A DNA stretch of 17,568 nt from Lentimicrobiaceae bacterium (lineage in GTDB: Bacteria; Bacteroidota; Bacteroidia; Bacteroidales; WCHB1-69): positions 1-17,568 of the forward strand of contig WQWP01000039.1 of the NCBI GenBank assembly GCA_009787485.1, in the 5' to 3' direction. The position numbers and the translations under genes were made by a program. Below, in pieces: positions 12,817 to 17,568 of the stretch. The notes under the pieces are model-generated. The model ran no database searches, was not told the DNA's origin, and saw only the letters and a program-made list of their open reading frames with translations. Within the stretch, counting starts at the first letter, position 1, and each line of letters opens with the position of its first letter.

Positions 12817-13839
12817 ATGGGCTTATTTTCATTTTTTACTAAAGAATTAGCGATTGATTTGGGCACCGCCAATACCGTAATTTTGCATAACGATAAAGTG
12901 ATTATTGATGAACCTTCGATTATTGCTGTAGATAGAGCCACCCGCCACGTGTTGGCAGTGGGGAAGAAAGCGCTTTTGATGCATGGAAGAACACACCCCA
13001 ACATCCTCACTATTCGTCCGCTGAAAGATGGCGTTATCGCTGATTTTCAATCCACCGAGTTGATGCTTCGTGAGTTTATCAAAATGACGGGTTCCAAAGG
13101 GTTGCTTTTTCCTCCGGCGCTGAAGATGGTAATTTGTATTCCATCGGGTATTACGGAAGTAGAGGAGCGCGCAGTGCGCGATTCTGCCGAGCAGTCGGGC
13201 GCCAAAGAGGTGCGCATGATTCACGAACCGATGGCAGCTGCCATCGGCATCGGCATAGATGTTTTGGATGCAAATGGCAATATGATCATTGATATTGGCG
13301 GCGGCACCAGCGAAATTGCCGTGCTGGCGCTGGGCGGAATTGTAACCAGCAAGTCTATTAAAGTTGCCGGCGATGAGTTTAATTACGACATCATGGATTT
13401 TATGCGTAAAAAACATAATATCGCTATCGGAGAGTCCACCGCAGAGCAAATAAAAATCAACGTAGGCTCTGCCGTTGAAGATTTGGAAAACCCGCCGGAA
13501 GAGTACGAAGTTTACGGGCGCGATTTGTTGCAAGGTATTCCCATTGCCGTAAGGGTTAATTATCAGGAAATTGCGCAAGCGTTAGACCGCTCCATTTCAA
13601 AAGTGGAAGCAGCGGTAATTAACGCGTTGGAAAATACTCCTTCCGAGCTTTCTGCAGATATTTACAAAACAGGCATTTACATGGCAGGCGGCGGCTCGCT
13701 GTTGCGCGGCTTGGATAAACGGATTGCCAAAAGAACCAAAGTAAAAGTGCACGTAGCGGAAGATCCGTTGAAGGCGGTGGCGCGGGGAACGAGTATTGCG
13801 CTGAAGAACTTTGATAAGTTTACGTTTTTGATAAAGTAG
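12817..13839 (+). CDS. mreB: Rod shape-determining protein MreB
   Basis: 340 residues, full length for bacterial actin MreB. Phosphate-1 loop IDLGTANT (13-20), MVICIPSGITEVEERAV (104-120), the connect region IHEPMAAAIGIG, phosphate-2 IIDIGGGTSEIAV (157-169), and the adenosine motif YMAGGGSLLRGLD near 291-303 are all intact. The N-terminus MGLFSFFTKELAIDLG gives the expected short amphipathic lead. MreB polymerises on the inner face of the cytoplasmic membrane and guides elongation-phase peptidoglycan synthesis. In Bacteroidota it is usually followed by mreC; here the gene ends at a hairpin and the next gene is convergent and unrelated, so mreC/mreD must be elsewhere or absent. Confidence 0.97.
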   Translation: MGLFSFFTKELAIDLGTANTVILHNDKVIIDEPSIIAVDRATRHVLAVGKKALLMHGRTHPNILTIRPLKDGVIADFQSTELMLREFIKMTGSKGLLFPPALKMVICIPSGITEVEERAVRDSAEQSGAKEVRMIHEPMAAAIGIGIDVLDANGNMIIDIGGGTSEIAVLALGGIVTSKSIKVAGDEFNYDIMDFMRKKHNIAIGESTAEQIKINVGSAVEDLENPPEEYEVYGRDLLQGIPIAVRVNYQEIAQALDRSISKVEAAVINALENTPSELSADIYKTGIYMAGGGSLLRGLDKRIAKRTKVKVHVAEDPLKAVARGTSIALKNFDKFTFLIK

Positions 13840-13852
13840 AGATTCTATTGGA

Positions 13853-13878
13853 GGCTGCCTTGACTTTTAAAGACAGCC
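13853..13878. terminator. Hairpin between convergent mreB and TldD-like genes
   Basis: GGCTG, c, CTT, an 8-base loop, AAG, a, CAGCC forms an eight-pair stem with one internal mismatch, followed by cccctttgcttt. It sits in the 54-bp gap between two convergent genes and could serve both as an intrinsic-type terminator; the U-tract is short. Confidence 0.6.
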
Positions 13879-13893
13879 CCTTTGCTTTGGAGA

Positions 13894-16800
13894 TTAATTC
13901 TGTAACGGATTCGGCGCCACCGGCTGCTTCTGCAATGAAACACTCTTATTCTTCTGAACCTCAATCCCCGGCAACAGTATCCCGTTAGGTACAACAAAGC
14001 TGGCAGGCACGCCAACTCCTGCTTGCGACAATAATCCGCTGAGTCCGCTTTTGCTGGTTATGGGAAGATTCCATGCTTGCTTCTTGTCGGAAACAGCCGA
14101 TACTTCTTTAAAAGAATCAAAAGTTATGCCGGGAAAAGAGGCGGTGCGTACCAAAGTCTCCGTACCATCTTTTACCGAAATGCGATAAATATAAACCGGT
14201 TTTTCCGCAGGGGTTTTTCCAGACATCATCGCCATTACGCTGGCGGTAATAGATTCTACGTCATCGCCAATGGGAGCAGAAGATCCTATTTTTCGCACAA
14301 TGTAAGCATACTCAAATCCCTTTTTCTTTGCCATATCTATCAGTTGTTTCTTTATTTTTTCGGCAGATACGGTCTTTTTCGCGGTTACTTCAATCACCCC
14401 GGGTGCTAACTTTGAGGCTAAACCATCAATGATTACCAAACGTTTGTGCCCGTTAGATTGTGCAACGCCATGAGTAGGAATACGGTCGGACAGTAAGGTT
14501 TGTAATATGCCGTCGGTAACCAAAGGCGTTTTGTCTTTCACACTCACGCCTTCTGCATCCACTTCGTAAGCGCCAATTAACGGAACGCCTTCAAAAGACT
14601 GAGTACGGTCTATGGCATTAATAGACAGATTTTTATCAATAACCGTCTTTCCAATTAATGCATCGAATTTATTTTCGTTTGAACCTCCGCCCATAAAAGC
14701 AAAGAGCGGAATAGAAGAAGATTTGTCTTCAATTGGTTTCCGTACTGCGGTTAATCCATTGGAAGATCCAAAGAATGCCTGAGAGATAATTTCTCCAACT
14801 GCCTCTCCTTCAAACAATACGGATCCGGTAAAAATATCATCCACCACCGGAGCGGTACGCAATTGATTTAACAAGGAAGCCATTTCTTTAATTTGTTTTT
14901 TGAGCTCTGTTTTTGAAGGCAATTGTTCCAATCTATTGACAAACAAAGCAAATTCATCTTGCAAAGGTTCGCCGTTGATAGCCAACGTTCTAGCAGATGC
15001 TTTCAAGGCTACCAATGTGTAAGGTTGCTTGTATTTCACCCCTTCCGAATTAAGATAATAGGCATCTGCCTGAAAAACAGAAAAAGAAACTTTTGATTGT
15101 GTAAAATCAGGAAAGTCAATAAACACATTAGAAAGTTCTTTAGATAAATCTTCCAAGTTTTTCAGGTCAATTTCTTTATGTTTTAAATCTATATTAACTG
15201 TTTGCACAGGAATCGTTGAAAAATCGGGCAAATTCAACTCTTTGTCTGATAAATTTTGTTGCACAATGGCTGCATTTTTAGCATTGTATGTTCGGGCTGC
15301 ACTCTTGTACGCTTCGTCGGTGGCAGACCACAAGGCTCTGCAAAGTGCATTATAATCATTTTCTATCGGCAAATCGCTCTTTTCGGCGCCGCCCATAATC
15401 ATTCTGATAGAAACACCATCACTTCCTTCTTGAAAATTTAAGTTATTTCGTTGATGACTTCCCACCAGTACTTCTGTTTGTAAACTTCTGGCAGGCTCCG
15501 TTTTAGAGGTTATTATGCCGCCTAAAGCACTTTCAATCGTGGCGGTTTGTGCATCGGAAACCAGATAACTGATATAGTAAGGTTTTTCCAAATCTTCGAT
15601 GGCAAGTTTGCCGAGGTTGCGTTGCATTTCATCTTCCATAGCTTTAAACACTACAGTTTCAAAGTCAGATGCGGAAACTGTTTGCTCCTGATATGGCTTT
15701 TCTAATACCGGCGCCAAATTTTGATTTTTCTCTTTTCTTTGTGTTTCAATCAGTTTAACAAACAGAGCGGGCGAGCAACAGCCGGCAGGAACGCCACCTG
15801 ATTCGGCGCCGCAAGTTCCGGCAAAATTACCGGGCGCATCTCCTACCCCTTCTATTTGCGAAAACATGGCCAACGGCGTTCCTACCAAATCAACGCCACG
15901 AACTAATTCATCAGGACGTCCGTCCACATAAATACGATATACTTCTAATGGTGTTACGTTGAATGAATTAGGGAAAAAACGTCCGGTCATCGTAAAACCT
16001 CCCCGTACACTTCCGAAATAATAGCCAAACTCTTTGCCCTGTTTTTTTGCCTCTTCAACGAGCATGTTGCGCAATTGCGCATCTGTGTATGGATTTGAGG
16101 TTTCCACAATTAAATTCGATTGTCGGGATACCGGTTGGTAACCTGCAGCAGCGCGCGCGTGTCCGTTCGATTTTTCAAAACCTTCAATCGGTTTACGGGT
16201 GGTTAAAAAATCTTTCATCACTCCGTTTTCAATAGCCACTACTCTTTGACCTCTTACACCTTCATCATCAAACACATAGCTTCCATTTAATAAATTTCCT
16301 TTATATTCTTTAATAGTCGGATCGAAAATAACCGTAATATCCGGATGTAAAACCACTTCGCCCACTTTTTTCTTAAATGTTTGTGCATCGCTTTCATTTT
16401 TCATGCGATAACTCTCTACCCGATGTCCGAAAATTTCATGGAAAAACACGCCGGCAGCTTCATTCGACAAAATAGCCGGACCGGTGAAGGCATCTACTAC
16501 CGGTGCATCTCTTAGCGCCAAGAGTGTGGTTTTAATACGATTTATATCTTTCATGATTTCCTCATCGCCGGGCAGTTGATCGGGAGTAAAAGCAAAATAA
16601 CTTTCATAGAGCGGCATCTGCATGCCATCCTCTGCTTGTGTTTCTGCACTTACAAACAAGCGAGCGCTGGTTGCATTTTGCACAATGGAGCTTCCTTCGC
16701 TTGAAACAAAATATTTTCGGGTGATGGCAAAAGATACTCCGGCGCTACCATCTGTAATATCTTTTTCTTTGGCAAACAGTTGGGTGTAATTTTTCAACTT

Positions 16801-17373
16801 CTGTTCCCATTGCGGAACATTAAAATTGAAATCGGAAAAAGACACCGGTTTTTCGTAATATTGCTCCGGCGTAATATCCGAATAATCATCACTTTTATCT
16901 TCTGCTTCTACGGCTAACGATTTGCTTGTTTTTACTTTGGTGTATTTTTTTACCGCATCTTTATACGCTCGTTCTGTTTCGCGCCACAATGTTTGTGCAA
17001 TTGACTTTGAATCATCATCTAACGACAACGGCACGGAAACCAGAAAAGAGATACCAAAATCCATATCTCTATCGCCCCGAATTTCACGGGTGTTATCCAT
17101 ACGTTGGTCTCCCACACGCACTTGAATTGTCAATACTCGCTCCTTGTTTCTATTGGAATTGTCCACAACGCCCGAAGAAGCAGAAATAGCATACCTTTCC
17201 GTTTCTGCAATACGGTAGCTCAACAAGTAAGCCGGCGTGGGCTGTTCTTTCAAGTAGTTCATATTTCTATCCAATTCTTTTTGAATGGTTTGAAGAAGTT
17301 TGTCTTCTTGATTATTCTGTCCGGCAACGCTAAGTGCCAGAAAGAGGAACAATACGGTGAATAATTTTTTCAT
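13894..17373 (-). CDS. Exported double-domain TldD/PmbA (peptidase U62-like) protein
   Basis: 1159 residues, about twice the length of a TldD protein. It has a signal peptide (MKKLFTVLFLFLALSVAG-Q), unlike cytoplasmic E. coli TldD. The first half (about 20-550) carries the metal-site motif HEIFGH (H312, E313, H317) and the downstream cysteine in GTCG (C521), which complete the metalloprotease site. The second half (about 570-1125) is homologous: RTAPVVDDIFTGSVLFEGEA aligns with RDAPVVDAFTGPAILSNEA, and SNGHKR with SNGHAR, but HEIFGH is replaced by EIISQAFF (861-868) and no counterpart of C521 is seen. TldD works as a heterodimer with TldE (PmbA), which lacks the site, so this looks like a one-chain TldD-TldE arrangement acting in the periplasm or outside. 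The substrate is unknown. It ends at the terminator shared with mreB; no clear promoter box is seen upstream. Confidence 0.88.
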   Translation of the reverse strand: MKKLFTVLFLFLALSVAGQNNQEDKLLQTIQKELDRNMNYLKEQPTPAYLLSYRIAETERYAISASSGVVDNSNRNKERVLTIQVRVGDQRMDNTREIRGDRDMDFGISFLVSVPLSLDDDSKSIAQTLWRETERAYKDAVKKYTKVKTSKSLAVEAEDKSDDYSDITPEQYYEKPVSFSDFNFNVPQWEQKLKNYTQLFAKEKDITDGSAGVSFAITRKYFVSSEGSSIVQNATSARLFVSAETQAEDGMQMPLYESYFAFTPDQLPGDEEIMKDINRIKTTLLALRDAPVVDAFTGPAILSNEAAGVFFHEIFGHRVESYRMKNESDAQTFKKKVGEVVLHPDITVIFDPTIKEYKGNLLNGSYVFDDEGVRGQRVVAIENGVMKDFLTTRKPIEGFEKSNGHARAAAGYQPVSRQSNLIVETSNPYTDAQLRNMLVEEAKKQGKEFGYYFGSVRGGFTMTGRFFPNSFNVTPLEVYRIYVDGRPDELVRGVDLVGTPLAMFSQIEGVGDAPGNFAGTCGAESGGVPAGCCSPALFVKLIETQRKEKNQNLAPVLEKPYQEQTVSASDFETVVFKAMEDEMQRNLGKLAIEDLEKPYYISYLVSDAQTATIESALGGIITSKTEPARSLQTEVLVGSHQRNNLNFQEGSDGVSIRMIMGGAEKSDLPIENDYNALCRALWSATDEAYKSAARTYNAKNAAIVQQNLSDKELNLPDFSTIPVQTVNIDLKHKEIDLKNLEDLSKELSNVFIDFPDFTQSKVSFSVFQADAYYLNSEGVKYKQPYTLVALKASARTLAINGEPLQDEFALFVNRLEQLPSKTELKKQIKEMASLLNQLRTAPVVDDIFTGSVLFEGEAVGEIISQAFFGSSNGLTAVRKPIEDKSSSIPLFAFMGGGSNENKFDALIGKTVIDKNLSINAIDRTQSFEGVPLIGAYEVDAEGVSVKDKTPLVTDGILQTLLSDRIPTHGVAQSNGHKRLVIIDGLASKLAPGVIEVTAKKTVSAEKIKKQLIDMAKKKGFEYAYIVRKIGSSAPIGDDVESITASVMAMMSGKTPAEKPVYIYRISVKDGTETLVRTASFPGITFDSFKEVSAVSDKKQAWNLPITSKSGLSGLLSQAGVGVPASFVVPNGILLPGIEVQKNKSVSLQKQPVAPNPLQN

Positions 17374-17568
17374 ATTTTAAAATTTTGGTTTATATTTATA
17401 AACGTTATTTATGTTATGATTTATATATCGTTGTAAAAAAAAAATCAGGAATTAAATGTGCATCTGGAGCAGTTGCTCTTATTCCAATCGGCATAATATT
17501 TAATTTGATAGGTATCCCATTAGTATTGATTTTAGAAAAAAATATTCGTAAAAAAAATAATTGAAAAA
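17374..17568. other. AT-rich upstream region with a doubtful membrane-peptide remnant
   Basis: The 195 bp upstream of the TldD-like gene hold no confident gene. On the plus strand a frame without ATG runs to a TGA at 17562-17564 and reads SGIKCASGAVALIPIGIIF and on to LVLILEKNIRKKNN, which looks like a membrane segment plus basic tail. The only in-frame unusual start is a TTG at 17385, and a run of ten A (17435-17444) precedes it. It may be the decayed end of a membrane protein gene or chance. Confidence 0.2.

Noticed and set aside
12847..13578. A 243-codon minus-strand open frame opposite mreB
   Set aside because: It lies wholly within mreB, whose plus-strand product is an unmistakable full-length actin homologue; the antisense translation resembles no known family.

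Overview
The window looks like a piece of a chromosome from an anaerobic member of the Bacteroidota, probably Bacteroidales-like. The support is protein content: a subtilisin-like protease ending in a type IX secretion (T9SS) sorting domain, a GLUG-repeat surface protein, an Rpn/PDDEXK_2-type nuclease, a TPR sensor kinase paired with a LuxR-type regulator, and the [FeFe]-hydrogenase maturase HydE, which implies fermentative hydrogen metabolism. Short AT-rich leaders without obvious Shine-Dalgarno sites, and TATTTTTG boxes matching the Bacteroidota -7 consensus TAnnTTTG, agree with this. No rRNA, tRNA or CRISPR array was seen.

Layout. Positions 1-2665 (minus) hold the N-terminal 888 codons of a secreted GLUG-repeat protein that runs off the left edge; it is built from in-frame ~1.15-kb modules. 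The 254-bp gap at 2666-2919 is rich in signals: several runs of 7-bp tandem repeats and two copies of a 17-bp dyad element. An Rpn-like nuclease with a 21-bp/7-residue tandem repeat tail follows (2920-3948, minus). Then comes a plus-strand two-component locus: response regulator (4219-4866), a four-helix-bundle (23S rRNA IVP family) gene (5019-5372), and a TPR sensor histidine kinase (5375-7564). The small four-helix-bundle gene sits between two repeat arrays that share a core sequence in opposite orientation, and the right-hand array is translated as the N-terminus of the kinase. This is the most unusual feature of the window.

Positions 7588-12711 are all minus strand: a T9SS-exported S8 protease, hydE, a TPR/OmpA-like lipoprotein and a small SPOR-domain protein. 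mreB (12817-13839) is divergent from these and stands without mreC behind it. A hairpin at 13853-13878 separates it from a convergent 1159-residue exported protein made of two TldD/PmbA-like halves; the first half keeps the HExxxH metal site and the second has lost it, so it resembles a single-chain TldD-TldE pair. The last 195 bp are AT-rich with only a doubtful membrane-peptide remnant.

Functional reading: much of the window concerns the cell envelope and surface (GLUG protein, T9SS protease, lipoprotein, SPOR protein, MreB, exported TldD-like protein), with one local signalling pair. Repeats of 7, 21, 25 and 30 bp and ~1.15 kb in the left 5.6 kb suggest a region prone to slippage or recombination, whereas the right 10 kb looks conventional.
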